Shown piece by piece: positions 1-9,016 of a stretch of 64,000 nt of DNA (position 1 is the first letter of the stretch; every line of letters begins with the position of its first letter). The DNA is from Bradyrhizobium australiense. Its GTDB lineage: Bacteria > Pseudomonadota > Alphaproteobacteria > Rhizobiales > Xanthobacteraceae. A program made the translations under genes and the position numbers. The stretch lies in contig NZ_JAAVLX010000005.1 in NCBI RefSeq assembly GCF_013114825.1, forward strand, positions 434,001 through 498,000, written 5' to 3'. The notes under the pieces were generated by a model that worked only from the letters and a program-made list of their open reading frames with translations, was not told the DNA's origin and searched no databases.

Positions 1-1
1 C

Positions 2-990
2 GTGAGCACCCAGCAATCGAACCGAGGCCTCGCTAAAGTGCCGGTCCCGCCGAACGCGGCGTGGCGTGACATGCGTTCCTCGGACAGGAGCCGAAAGGAT
101 GGCGAAGCTCACCGTCCACTACGTCGCGTTCTAAATATTCAGAATGTTGAGATATTGCAGCTCGCGGCGCTGCTTCACTCGTGCAGGCGCCGATCGAGTG
201 AGAAGGCATTGCTTTCACACGCCATGAAGAATTATCCGGAGACGAAAGGTCGTCAACGAGATGGTCGAGGCTTACGCCGACGGATTAGGTGTGAGCGGCA
301 GCAACTTGGCCCGTCTTTTCGCCGGAGCGGCTGTCGAATCGGACTTCATGGCGGGCGCTTCTCGCGCCGGCCGAGCTTCGAACCATTTTTGGCTGGCACA
401 ATAGCGGCCGGCTCTTGCGTGGGGCTAGGGCGCACGTCGCTGGGCCTTACGAGCACTCCATTCGATCTCGTTATCGTAGATGAGGCGGCGCGAGCGAATT
501 GCTCGTGCGGTTGCAAGCTGCTCGATGGGCCGTACTGGCCGGTGACCACGCTCAGCTCGAACCGCATCACGAAGCTGAAATCATCAAGCGCGTGGCAAGT
601 ATACGGCATACACGCCGCTTTCAGTCTCAAGCCCCAATACAGGATGCTAGCGCCCATCGGACGGCTGGTGTCGGAAGTGTTCTATCGGGACCTCAAGCTG
701 GAGCCGGGAAGACTCGATCCCGAAGTTGATCGATCCTGTCTGCCGGCGGAGTTCGACAGGCCGCTGCTTTGGATCGATACGGACAGGTTGGGCGAGCGAG
801 GTTACGAACGAGTTCCTTCCAATGGGTCCAGCCGTATCAATCAGGCGGAGGCGCATGCGATCGTGGCGCTGCTGGAAAAATGGCTGGCGCACAGTAAGTT
901 CATGGATTGGCGGACTAGCCAGACGAAGCACGACGCCGGTATCGGCGTCATCCGCATGTATGCCGCGCAGAGGGACCTCGTACGTCGGGC
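2..990 (+). pseudogene. SF1 helicase (DNA2/NAM7-like) relic, 5' end outside window
   Basis: This is a decayed helicase of superfamily 1. Frame 2 reads LVIVDEAARAN near 467-500, a Walker B/DEAD-like motif II. The continuation AVLAGDHAQLEPHHE sits in another frame near 530-570, which is motif III (GD-x-x-QL-P). Reading then returns to the first frame with LKPQYRMLAPIGRLVSEVFY near 625-690, the QYRM motif IV region. At least two frameshifts are therefore needed, and the N-terminal Walker A is not seen. Homology ends near 990, where an unrelated relic on the other strand begins. A non-functional gene is the only reasonable reading; the exact helicase subfamily is uncertain. Confidence 0.6.
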
Positions 991-1619
991 AAGCGCCGCG
1001 ACCGTATCGAACACGCGAATGAAATAAGCAAATACATTGGCTTCTTCGAGCGCGCCGGCGGTTTGCGAGCTCCCATAGTCTCGCCTGAATTCCGCTGCGA
1101 TTGCATCGCGGGTCTCAAGGAGGAACCTGCGATAGCTCTTGGTATCCTTGCGAGCGTAGGAGCGACAGAACTGATAGACGTCCTTGACCGCATGCTCGAC
1201 GAGCTTTTGGAGGCTTTTCGGATCGCGCCGGAGTGGAGATCCGCCCCGCAATTGTCGGGATGCCGCAGTAAGTTATCACGCCGGCAACAGAGCGTACCGT
1301 ATACGCGCCGCGGCTGAACCCGATCAGATAGATGGGGTCACCTGGTTCATACAGGCCAATGATCGCCGCGTAGCCATCGACGAATTTCGGGTGATGCCAA
1401 GGCCGGTCGCCATGCTGGCGAGGTCATAGAGCCATCGCATCCAGCCGATCTTGAAATGACCGTCGGATGCCGAACCGAGAGTCCGAGGGTTTGACCTTCG
1501 TGTCGGGATCAACCCGACAAGCTCGGTAGAGCTTGTAAAGGTTGGTTCGGGCTTCGTCGAAATTGGTGTCACCCGCCTGGCCAGTAATGTCGCAAAAGAT
1601 GACAATGTTCTTTGGCATC
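960..1619 (-). pseudogene. DUF2235 (alpha/beta hydrolase) relic
   Basis: Minus-strand fragments in different frames reconstruct a DUF2235 protein, a family of predicted alpha/beta hydrolases that includes type VI secretion phospholipase effectors. The start is MPKNIVIFCDITGQAGDTNF at 1619, with the family's FCDGTG box changed. Next comes TNLYKLYRA, then IGFSRGAYTVRSVAG near 1290-1330, which is the GxSxG nucleophile elbow. Finally ANVFAYFIRVFDTVAALA lies near 975-1030. Frame changes and stops separate these blocks, so the gene is dead. It abuts the helicase relic tail to tail near 985. Confidence 0.65.
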
Positions 1620-1742
1620 GCACACTGTCCCCCAAAAGTGCGCCAACACTCCAATAATATCACAGATTGTGGGGGTCGAAGTGTGACCTGGCTTACCCTT
1701 GAGGGGATAGTCGTTTCGATATTGGACGGTTGCGGTGTGCCG

Positions 1743-2447
1743 CTACTTGCCATCAACAAGATTGACGCCAATTCGATCGGCGAGGGCAACGAGGTCTGCG
1801 TAGAGCGGAATGTCTGTGAGCAGATTCTGTGGGGCTCCCGTCGGGGAGAGGTCCTTTGCCGTGATGCGATCGCCGAAAAGCATCAGAGCGAGGGCCCGGT
1901 CGTCCTGTCGCGATACCCAGCACAGTCCATCGGCGTGAGGACACGCGGCGTGGATAGCTTCTGCCCACTTCCGGGTATTTGGATACTCGTCCTTTTCGGT
2001 ATCGATGAGCTCGCTGCGCTTGACGCCCAGCTTTCTGAGCGAAGTCGTGCTGAGCTCGACCAGATTGAGATCTCGTTTGGGGGTGACCTGAGACCGGACT
2101 TGATCGACGAGTTTTTGCTTGTCGAAGGTTTTCAGTCCGGGGGCGAATGGCACGTCGTGGAACACGGTCTCCATCGCAGCGCACTCGAAGGTCGTGCCGC
2201 CGTAGAGCGTAGGGATGCTCGAGCCGTCCGAGGCTTTGATCGGGCTGAACCTCGCGTTGCCCTTGCCCGGGTTGAACTGGCTGCTTCCATAAATCTTCTG
2301 GTGAATACGATGGAAGACCTGGCCCTTCGGCCACGTCTTCATGTTCACCAAATTGGCAAGATCGGCGGGTAGTGCCGGCACGCCCGACGGCCGAGCTGGC
2401 GACGGTCGGGCGGCCGGGCGGCGTACACCGGACCCCTTCTTAGCCAT
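1743..2447 (-). CDS. RES-domain toxin
   Basis: Predicted toxin of the RES family, 234 residues; characterised members deplete NAD+. The three family hallmarks are visible: Arg in QVFHRIH (about residue 47), the central Glu in TTFECAAMETVFHDVP (about residues 86-101), and Ser in DGLCWVSRQDDRALALMLFG (about residues 173-192). The first 35 residues are a Lys/Arg/Pro-rich, probably disordered leader. It overlaps the end of the upstream antitoxin gene by 8 bases, so the pair is translationally coupled. No frameshift is visible. Confidence 0.85.
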   Translation of the reverse strand: MAKKGSGVRRPAARPSPARPSGVPALPADLANLVNMKTWPKGQVFHRIHQKIYGSSQFNPGKGNARFSPIKASDGSSIPTLYGGTTFECAAMETVFHDVPFAPGLKTFDKQKLVDQVRSQVTPKRDLNLVELSTTSLRKLGVKRSELIDTEKDEYPNTRKWAEAIHAACPHADGLCWVSRQDDRALALMLFGDRITAKDLSPTGAPQNLLTDIPLYADLVALADRIGVNLVDGK

Positions 2448-3120
2448 GGAGCACGCCGGCCACCTCGTCCTCTGCCGCGGTAATGACGCGATCGGGCTTG
2501 CTGATCAGCAAGTCCTGCGGTCGCTTGCCCCCGAGGAAGCTATTGGCCGACGCAAACCAGTAGGCTAGGCCCCAATCGTCCTTCTGACCGCGAAAGACCT
2601 CTAGCACCTTCGCTAGGCCTTTAGTCGGCCTGTAGTCGGTCGAGGCATCCAAGGCATAACCCGGGAAGTAGTCGACGCCGCGATGATGCACCGCGAAGAT
2701 CTGCCCATCCTTCTTCCACTTGTTCGGTTGAGCGCTTGGATTGCTGGCGCTGAATCCGGCTACCTTGGCGACCTGTGCCGCTGTCATCCAATCGCCGGTC
2801 TCGAGCACGCGTTTGCGTGCTTCGGCTGTCATGCGAGCTTCGATCAGCTTGTGTTGCGGAAGGGGTACATCGGGTACGAGGGCCTCGATAATCGAACGGA
2901 ACATCACATCCTGCCGATGCTCGACGATACTAGAGACGAGCGGAACAAGATTGGCGAGCGTAGCCACAAGCGCCCGAACGGCTGGTTTGTTGCCATGCTT
3001 CAACGTCAAAGCGACCACCTGCTCCACGGGCAGTTGGGCCAGACGGTTGCTTACCTCTTCGGGGGTTCCGGTAACGGTTGCGACACCCGAGAGTTCGAGG
3101 GTTTTCTCGGCCGTGGTCAT
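2440..3120 (-). CDS. Xre/MbcA/ParS-type antitoxin of RES toxin
   Basis: A 226-residue protein upstream of and overlapping the RES toxin. The C-terminal part (about residues 165-225, with YWFASANSFLGGKRPQDLL followed by PDRVITAAEDE) resembles the MbcA/ParS toxin-binding domain of antitoxins paired with RES proteins. A middle segment with WMTAAQVAKVAGFSAS looks like a helix-turn-helix. It is longer than typical family members (about 120-160 residues) because of an N-terminal extension. An inverted repeat lies just upstream of the start and could be its operator. Function is inferred from the pairing and the C-terminal domain. Confidence 0.75.
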   Translation of the reverse strand: MTTAEKTLELSGVATVTGTPEEVSNRLAQLPVEQVVALTLKHGNKPAVRALVATLANLVPLVSSIVEHRQDVMFRSIIEALVPDVPLPQHKLIEARMTAEARKRVLETGDWMTAAQVAKVAGFSASNPSAQPNKWKKDGQIFAVHHRGVDYFPGYALDASTDYRPTKGLAKVLEVFRGQKDDWGLAYWFASANSFLGGKRPQDLLISKPDRVITAAEDEVAGVLHG

Positions 3121-3140
3121 GGCTTAGGTCCATATGATGA

Positions 3141-3166
3141 CGGTTATCAATATAATACAATAACCG
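3141..3166 (-). promoter_or_regulatory. Inverted repeat, probable operator of the RES/Xre pair
   Basis: CGGTTAT at 3141-3147 is matched perfectly by ATAACCG at 3160-3166 with a 12-base AT-rich spacer. The site ends 20 bases before the antitoxin start and overlaps AT-rich sequence that could act as a -10 region on the minus strand. Autoregulation through such a palindrome is usual for type II systems; binding here is inference. Confidence 0.55.
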
Positions 3167-3282
3167 AAATCATCAAGGGCCATTTCCGAAGCTTTCGAAT
3201 AATCAGCAAAATCGGCCTGTTCGGGGTACGCAAGACGTCGAAGCTGGTTCCCGACCCGCTTTTGGCTGGCAGTCGGTTGCGC

Positions 3283-3496
3283 TCACAAGCTCGGCAAATT
3301 TTGCAGAAGTCGGTTCAGATCGCTTTCAAGAACAAAAGTCCGATTGCTGCATTTTTTGCCGACCAGATGCTTCACCTCAATCTCTTCATACAGCTTGGTT
3401 CTCGATAGTCCGGTCCGTTTGATGACTTCCTCGAGAGAGAAGGGACGGGCGTCCGCAGAAATCGGCCTTATGCTTGGGATCCGGTCCGGCGATGGT
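3283..3496 (-). pseudogene. AlpA/excisionase-like helix-turn-helix fragment
   Basis: A minus-strand reading frame contains FSLEEVIKRTGLSRTKLYEE followed by a basic wing and LNRLLQNLPSL before a stop at 3283. This is the pattern of small MerR/AlpA-like helix-turn-helix proteins (excisionases and phage-type activators). The frame closes upstream at a TAG near 3497 with no ATG, GTG or TTG start in between, so the gene is either truncated at its 5' end or joined to another frame by a frameshift. It is probably left over from a mobile element. Confidence 0.4.
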
Positions 3497-3539
3497 GCCT
3501 AGTTTCCGCCTCCGAGCCATTGCTCGAAAGCATCCCTCC

Positions 3540-5261
3540 TCAAGAAAATCGGGCTTGCGTGCGATCCCCTCCAATCGACAGCCGGGTCCTAAGCCAGCCG
3601 AGCCGATGTCTGCTGATTTCAGGGAACGTATCTCCAATAGCGTGGTCCGACTGCCGTTTCTGGATACGCCTGATCTGACTCAGGCGTGATGCCCGTCGCC
3701 GCGTGTCCAGCAGGATTTTAAGATCATCCATTACTGAGCGGTTTGTAGCAAACTCGGTGTGGTTAAGGCCGAGCAGTTCATCACCAATCTCGGTGACATC
3801 GATGGTATCCAGACCGGGCAGAATAACAGGGAGTCCGGCGCGGGGGACATCTCCGGCGCGCGAGTAGACCGCCAACAACTTGGAGGCGGCTAACGCCTTG
3901 TCTGCGCCCGAGGCATAAAGTGTAGTACCACTGCTAATCCGTTGAATGTCAGGGAGCTGTCTCTCAAAGACGTCGCGAGGCACGTCTGGTGACGCCATGA
4001 TAAGCTCGTCTACGCGGGCCGGGCTTCCGGTAGCAGAACTGTTCTTTAGAGCGTCGAGAACCAAGAGGTTTCCCATGCTATGGGCCAAGACGTCCACTCT
4101 CTCAATTCCAAAACTATCTCTAAGCATCCTCAGGAGAGTAATGAATCCCTCCCGACCCGCGTAGGCGCTGTCGAGATCATACCGATAATCAAGAGCTGCA
4201 CCTCGCGAACTCCATGAATAAAGGATCGAAAGGCCCCGATAGTCCAGGTCATAAATGATTTGAGCGTTCCGCAATACTCCGTCCTCAAAGCTGGTGTTAA
4301 AGCCGTGAACGAAAATTAGTGCGCTCTTCGCCTGCGTTCTGCGGATCAGGTCGGCCCACGTATCAATCGTCATGATCTGTAGTTGCCGAATCACGAAATG
4401 TTTTCTTTCGTCAAGCGGCTCATGCCGCAGCTCTATTCCGAAAACCTTCCAAACTGAGGGTAACTCTATTCGCCCCATCCTGTGCGTTTCAGGCACGTGA
4501 ACCGATGCAGCGCCAAAGGTGAGTGTGCCTTGCCGATCGCCAGTAAACGAAACTGCTTGCGCTCCGTTTTTGGGTACTCGATCAGTCACGAACAGGAACT
4601 CGACCAAGCGGGGATCGTTGCTGAATATTCTCTGTCGGGCGCCGCAAGCGGCCGGCGGGTTTTGGCACGGCATGTCGACGGTCAAATTTTGCGGCGTCGA
4701 AGCAGGAGGCGGTGTTGGCGCGGATGGGATACGCGATGGAAATGCGTTCGCGTGACCAAACTGGTTTTCTGCTCTCGCGATAACCCCGCCACTTCCACAC
4801 ATTCCAGGGAAGCGCCGACATGCTTCACTCGTTTCATTCCTTAGGGTAGGAACCCCGGGAAGAGCTGGCGCAGGAAAGATTACCTTCAGCAGATTGGCCG
4901 CCCGGATAATTGGGCGAATAGTATCTAAGACAAATTGCCACTCTGATTGTCCATTCCGATGCTGCACCTGTGCTGTAAAGCTGAAAGAACTGACGGTTGA
5001 CCCCAGCTGAATATAAGTGATGCTTCCAAGGTCACGAACAATCGGATAGATGCCGGTGCCAGTCGTTTGCTGCATCACATACTGAAACAGGAAGGGCTCG
5101 GCGAGCTGCTGCAGTGCCGGAATGTTTCCAGCTTGGAGTGAACTCACGTAATTTCCGACAATCGGGATTGCTGCTCCAGGCGTGAGCTGTGCTAGCGCGG
5201 TCCATGTGCAGCCGAACCATATTGCAAAACTGATGACTAAAACCCGCAGCTTCCCCCTCAT
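3540..5261 (-). CDS. Exported DUF900 alpha/beta hydrolase
   Basis: The start at 5261 is preferred because GGAGG lies just upstream and it yields a clean signal peptide (basic MRGKLR, then a hydrophobic stretch ending TALAQ); a longer frame to 5408 lacks this. The product is about 573 residues. The C-terminal half is a DUF900 domain: FVTDRVP, then SALIFVHGFNTSFEDGV (oxyanion region), VLAHSMGNLLVLDAL (GxSxG-type nucleophile elbow) and a late His in LLGLNHTEFATN. The N-terminal 200 residues are unassigned. The extreme C-terminus is Arg-rich and may be an altered tail. Probably a periplasmic or surface esterase of unknown substrate. Confidence 0.75.
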   Translation of the reverse strand: MRGKLRVLVISFAIWFGCTWTALAQLTPGAAIPIVGNYVSSLQAGNIPALQQLAEPFLFQYVMQQTTGTGIYPIVRDLGSITYIQLGSTVSSFSFTAQVQHRNGQSEWQFVLDTIRPIIRAANLLKVIFPAPALPGVPTLRNETSEACRRFPGMCGSGGVIARAENQFGHANAFPSRIPSAPTPPPASTPQNLTVDMPCQNPPAACGARQRIFSNDPRLVEFLFVTDRVPKNGAQAVSFTGDRQGTLTFGAASVHVPETHRMGRIELPSVWKVFGIELRHEPLDERKHFVIRQLQIMTIDTWADLIRRTQAKSALIFVHGFNTSFEDGVLRNAQIIYDLDYRGLSILYSWSSRGAALDYRYDLDSAYAGREGFITLLRMLRDSFGIERVDVLAHSMGNLLVLDALKNSSATGSPARVDELIMASPDVPRDVFERQLPDIQRISSGTTLYASGADKALAASKLLAVYSRAGDVPRAGLPVILPGLDTIDVTEIGDELLGLNHTEFATNRSVMDDLKILLDTRRRASRLSQIRRIQKRQSDHAIGDTFPEISRHRLGWLRTRLSIGGDRTQARFS

Positions 5262-5612
5262 TGCCGCCTCCTTTGCTGCACCGCCGCCAGCGGGCAATGC
5301 AAGGAATGATAGCACTAAGCAAAAAGCACTCCCAAGAGGCGAGGACGCCGCGCTAGGCATTGTGCCTGTTTGGTCACAGTGCTGGCCCCGCCTCCGTCTC
5401 AAACGCATGTAAATTCAGTGCGAGTGTATCCCATAGGCGGGTGGAAAAACACAGGTAAATCAAAGCGAAAGCCGATGCACGGGAGTGCCCACCCAACTGT
5501 ACCGAGCCGTCCCAGTATATGACCAATTTACACTACGGGCTTTTGAGAATCCCTGCGATTCCGATTTGTATACCTCGGCGAAGTCACGGCAACGCGCGAC
5601 CTGCCCATCTCG

Positions 5613-6125
5613 TCAGAACCAATCAATCGGCATCTCTTCGATGAGCGCGCGAGTATAGGCAGCAGCAACGAGCGCCGCGTAGTTCTGCCAATCGTCGTTC
5701 TTGTGTTCGTCGCAATAATCGCAAATGCCTTGTACGACGAAAATGACCTTTCCCTGCGCCCAGGCTGCGTTCTGTAGTCCGCTGGCTTCCATCTCGACCG
5801 CGCGAACGTTGAACCGGTCACGCAATTTATCTCGCGTCGTGTCGTTTTTCAGCAGGATATCAGCGGTTCCAATAGCGCCGCCGTTGGAAGGCCATCGCGC
5901 ACATCGGGATGCGATATAGGCTTGCCGCTTTCATGGAGCACGTCCTGCGAGTTCGGCGGGCAGGCGAATTTCTCACCTAACCTCAGTTGCGCGTGGGCCA
6001 AGATGACTTCCCATGGTCGTTCACTCATCAATTCGCGCGTTGTGAGCTGGCCAGCCGCTTGAAGTAGTCCGGCTGATGGTCGTTGAGGTGAACAGCGGCG
6101 AACGCCTGAGGAATTTGCTGCATTA
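5613..6125 (-). pseudogene. Nucleoside phosphorylase-superfamily relic
   Basis: Minus-strand fragments read PWEVILAHAQLRLGE (5990-6030), AIGTADILLKNDTTRDKLRD (5810-5870, different frame) and FNVRAVEMEASGLQNAAW then GICDYCDEHKNDDWQNYAA (5640-5810). The FNVRAVEMEASG segment is the purine-binding MEx(A/S)G motif of the PNP/UDP phosphorylase superfamily, and GICDYCD is typical of family members found as sensors in defence or signalling proteins. A frameshift near 5880 splits the gene and its N-terminus is missing. Confidence 0.6.
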
Positions 6126-6142
6126 GGGACTAGCCTCGGCGC

Positions 6143-6720
6143 TCAATGTGGCTGCCGCATTCGCGAAAAATTTCGTCGTCGCTCTTGATCTCCGAAATAT
6201 TCAAAACGCCGCTGACGTGCGCTATCGTACGCGAGCGCCCTCGGATGGCCACCCTGCATCCAGATTTCATGGCGACGCTTAAGATCATGATAAAGCCGTC
6301 CCATGCCTCGTTGTTTGATCGTTACGGATTTCTGCGCCTGGCCGCACAGAATGTAAAAATTGCGGATATCCTGCGAGACTTTGGCTTCATGGCGTTCTTG
6401 CAGTGGACTAGGCAGAGCCGGATGGTCTTTTCATCGGCATCCTTGATGGCAACCAAGCCAGCGGCTTCGCCTGACCCATCGTCATTGAAGACCAAATCGA
6501 ATTCCGCCTTCAGCCGCTGAAAGGTGTAGTGCTGGATCGTATCTGTTGCCCGCCTTGCGCATCGCTTCCCGATTGAGCGGCACATTCTTCGAAGGCCAGG
6601 ATTCCAACCGCGAGACTGGGAAGAGCCGCATTGATCGGGATGTGGTAGCAGTTAGAGGAGTAGGTGCCATCCGCGTATCTCACGATGAAGAGGTCGACTT
6701 CGAGGTGCTCTTCGAGCGGC
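6143..6720 (-). pseudogene. SF2 (DEAD/DEAH) helicase C-terminal relic
   Basis: Several minus-strand frames carry the C-terminal part of a large helicase of a type found in restriction/defence loci. DLFIVRYADGTYSSNCYHIP lies near 6640-6700, EFDLVFNDDGSGEAAGLVAI near 6440-6500, IRLCLVHCKNA near 6400, and FYILCGQAQKSV near 6330-6360. Frameshifts occur near 6590 and 6370. The helicase core itself is not present. The assignment rests on remembered similarity of the NDDG and CGQAQKS blocks and is moderate. Confidence 0.45.
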
Positions 6721-7384
6721 AGAACGACACCTCTTCAACGAGACATCTGGACCGGCCTGATCTCGACTGGCGTCAGCCTCGGTGTCGCGTCGGTTGCCGA
6801 GGAGGAGCAGGTCTGAAGATGGGAGACTTATTTTGCTCCGTCGTACATCACGTAGATCGCAGGTACTGCGATTCTTTCGAAGCCTTCCAGCTTGCGTGGT
6901 ACGCATGGAAGCCTGCGTGAGGGCCTCGCCACCCAGAAGTCGACGATAGATACCCGCAGGGCTGAGGTGCTTGGCGGAGCAGAAAAGATGCTAGAAGCAT
7001 CGGAAATTGCTAATTTGAGTTCAGCGCGGCGATGTTGAACCGCATTTGCACTCAGCGTTCCCGGTGTCCGGCCGTCAAATGGCGAATTGCAGAATCTTGA
7101 CTGCCTGCCAGCTGAAAAGCGCGCCGCGCCGGTCGCTAATCTTAAGAAGGTTCTGAGCAAATAACAGAAGCCATCGCGCGGCCAGATGGCTCTGGATCTG
7201 CTGCGATCCGATTCCTGAATAGCCAAGAAGTGCCTGATCCCACAAAGCTCGTTGGTCCGATGATCGAGCGGTTCTCGTTTTGCGACGACGCGCGCCGGAC
7301 TCCAAAGACAGGTAGGGCGATCCGGTACTTTGCGCGATTCTTGCAAGAGTCATCGCAGGATGATCAGTTGATGGTTCTCTTGTC
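6721..7384. other. Non-coding or decayed stretch
   Basis: No reading frame here has a recognisable domain. Frames on both strands overlap each other without a convincing start. It separates the relics to the left from the nif block. No RpoN-type promoter with both invariant GG and GC was found before the Rieske gene at 7385. Confidence 0.4.
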
Positions 7385-7792
7385 ATGAACGAGCGGGGGA
7401 CGCAGTCGAATATCGCCTATGCAATCTGCGGCTTCAACGATATTCCAAACCAGCGCGCCATGGGCTTCCACCTCATGCTAGTGGATGAAGACGGCGGCTA
7501 CAGGCCGTGGCCCATTGTCGTGGTGCGCTGGGGCAAGCGGGTGTTTGCCTATCTCAACAAATGCCCGCACACTGGCGTCCATCTCGACTGGGAACGCAAC
7601 CAGTTCTTCGATCCCCTCGGTATGCGGCTGATGTGCGGCAAGCACGGCTCGACCTTCGAGCTCGGCACGGGCCGCTGTGTGGACGGCCGGTGCAAGGGCA
7701 GCAGTCTCACGCCGGTCGCGTTGACGGTGCTGGACGGCGAAATCTGCGCGACCGGCGTGCGGCTTGTCGAGGAAGAGGATTCCTCTGGCTAA
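7385..7792 (+). CDS. Rieske [2Fe-2S] protein, nif-associated
   Basis: A 135-residue single-domain Rieske protein. The cluster ligands are visible: Cys-x-His in NKCPHTGVHLDWE (about residues 58-70) and Cys-x2-His in LMCGKHGSTFELGTGRC (about residues 83-99). It is a soluble Rieske ferredoxin type, with no membrane segment. A paralogue with the same layout lies at 18345-18794, at the other end of the block. A role in electron transfer to the nitrogenase system is inferred from context only. Confidence 0.85.
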   Translation: MNERGTQSNIAYAICGFNDIPNQRAMGFHLMLVDEDGGYRPWPIVVVRWGKRVFAYLNKCPHTGVHLDWERNQFFDPLGMRLMCGKHGSTFELGTGRCVDGRCKGSSLTPVALTVLDGEICATGVRLVEEEDSSG

Positions 7793-7807
7793 AGTTGAAG
7801 CCGGTGC

Positions 7808-8398
7808 TCAGACCGGCCTGTTCTCGTTACGGTTTCTTACGGGTTCCATCCTCTTCAGCCCGTCTTCGTAAGAGATCTCATCATAGGACGCATCGACACC
7901 CTTGGTTGCGTCGAGCAGGTAGTCGAGCTTGCCGGGCGCGTCGAGCTTCTTAATGTCATTTTTATCGACCCCGACCAGGTCCATCATCTCCTTCCAAACG
8001 GTGGATTCATCGCACGGCAGCACGTTGAAGGTGATACCGCGGAGTTTGATTCGATATTTCGCCAACAGGTCTATGTTGTTGCAAAACATGAAGTAGCTGC
8101 CATCAGGACTTAGCGCGCCGTCAAGAACATTTGCGACATCAGCAAGATAAGCGAAGCAGTGCAGATAGCCGGCAAGCACCGGAATGCTGCGTTCGCCTTC
8201 CTGCGCGACCGTCAGTACCTGCTCGATTGAATAGTGGGGCGGCCGCTTCTCGTCGGCGACCTGGGCCTGGAATTTTAGGGCGATATCGCCGCGAAAGCCG
8301 AACCGGCCCTGCTTGGTGGTCCCGCCCTTGAATATGGCATTGAGCAGGCGTCCCTCCTTCTCCAACCGGCCTAGCGCGGTGTTCTCGATTGCAGTCAT
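7808..8398 (-). CDS. Unknown protein, candidate member of the NifA/RpoN regulon
   Basis: A 196-residue protein I do not recognise. It is soluble by appearance, with no signal peptide or membrane segment, and is rich in charged residues in its last 60 positions. Three Cys are scattered, with no cluster motif. It points away from the iscA-nifU-nifS operon. Between the two starts lies a single TGT-N10-ACA element (8546-8561) with RpoN-type promoters on both sides, so this gene is probably co-expressed with nitrogen fixation. Function unknown. Confidence 0.7.
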   Translation of the reverse strand: MTAIENTALGRLEKEGRLLNAIFKGGTTKQGRFGFRGDIALKFQAQVADEKRPPHYSIEQVLTVAQEGERSIPVLAGYLHCFAYLADVANVLDGALSPDGSYFMFCNNIDLLAKYRIKLRGITFNVLPCDESTVWKEMMDLVGVDKNDIKKLDAPGKLDYLLDATKGVDASYDEISYEDGLKRMEPVRNRNENRPV

Positions 8399-8456
8399 AA
8401 AAAATCATCCCTCGATCCAAGACAATCGCCGGACACTCCGGCGGCAGGAGACGCAA

Positions 8457-8472
8457 TGCAAATTGTTTGCCG
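8457..8472 (-). promoter_or_regulatory. RpoN (-24/-12) promoter for the unknown gene at 7808-8398
   Basis: On the minus strand CGGCAAACAATTTGCA keeps the invariant GG and GC ten bases apart and a good TTGCA -12 element; the -24 element differs from TGGCAC at two positions. It lies about 60 bases upstream of the start at 8398 and about 75 bases from the shared NifA site. Confidence 0.5.
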
Positions 8473-8545
8473 CCGCGTTCGTAACGCTTCATCGGCTAAT
8501 CCATAAAGAAGACACTTAAAAGCTCCGCGATCCCTCGAAAACCTT

Positions 8546-8561
8546 TGTCAGCAACCCGACA
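8546..8561. promoter_or_regulatory. NifA upstream activator sequence
   Basis: TGTCAGCAACCCGACA is an exact TGT-N10-ACA NifA-binding consensus. It lies about 63 bases upstream of the -24 element at 8624 and a similar distance from the divergent promoter at 8472, the usual distance for enhancer binding by NifA. Confidence 0.75.
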
Positions 8562-8623
8562 CGCGTCGCAAAGCCAACAGGCGCGACTTCGAAAAAGGTA
8601 AGCATTGTCAAGCTCGTGCGCGC

Positions 8624-8639
8624 TGGCACGCGACTTGCC
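8624..8639 (+). promoter_or_regulatory. RpoN (-24/-12) promoter of iscA-nifU-nifS operon
   Basis: TGGCACGCGACTTGCC matches the TGGCAC-N5-TTGC consensus. Transcription would begin near 8650, so the iscA-like gene must start at 8677 and not at upstream in-frame Met codons. Confidence 0.85.
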
Positions 8640-8676
8640 AATTCTCATGCAAACGACTTGGGAAAATAAAGGTGCC

Positions 8677-9000
8677 ATGATCAATCTGACGAATAGCGCA
8701 GTGAATGCGCTCAAGAGCGCGATCTCGGCTTCGGCGCAGCCGACGAGCGGCCTGCGCATCATGGTCGAGGCCGGCGGCTGCGACGGATTCAAATACAAGA
8801 TGGGTTTTGCCGACGAGGCAAAGTCCGACGACACCGTCATTGAGCGCGACGGGATCAAGGTGTTCGTCGACAATAAGAGCCATGAGCACCTCGCCGGCAC
8901 GACGATCGATTTCGTGGTGGCGCTGGAGGGCTCCGGCTTCACCTTCGACAACCCAAACGCCAGCTCGAGCTGCTCCTGCGGCAAATCCTTCCGTAGATGA
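8677..9000 (+). CDS. IscA/HesB-type iron-sulfur carrier, nif-associated
   Basis: An A-type Fe-S carrier of 107 residues. The three conserved Cys are present: one in VEAGGCDGFKY (about residue 35) and the C-terminal pair in SSCSCGKSF. It starts at 8677, after the predicted transcription start, with AAAGGTG as ribosome site. First gene of a probable operon with the NifU-domain protein and NifS. Its likely role is to receive or deliver Fe-S clusters for nitrogenase maturation. Confidence 0.9.
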   Translation: MINLTNSAVNALKSAISASAQPTSGLRIMVEAGGCDGFKYKMGFADEAKSDDTVIERDGIKVFVDNKSHEHLAGTTIDFVVALEGSGFTFDNPNASSSCSCGKSFRR

Positions 9001-9016
9001 AAAGAGAAATCGAAGC

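Noticed and set aside
7330..7350. TTGCA motif before the first Rieske gene as an RpoN promoter
   Set aside because: The invariant GG ten bases upstream is missing, so it does not fit a -24/-12 promoter.
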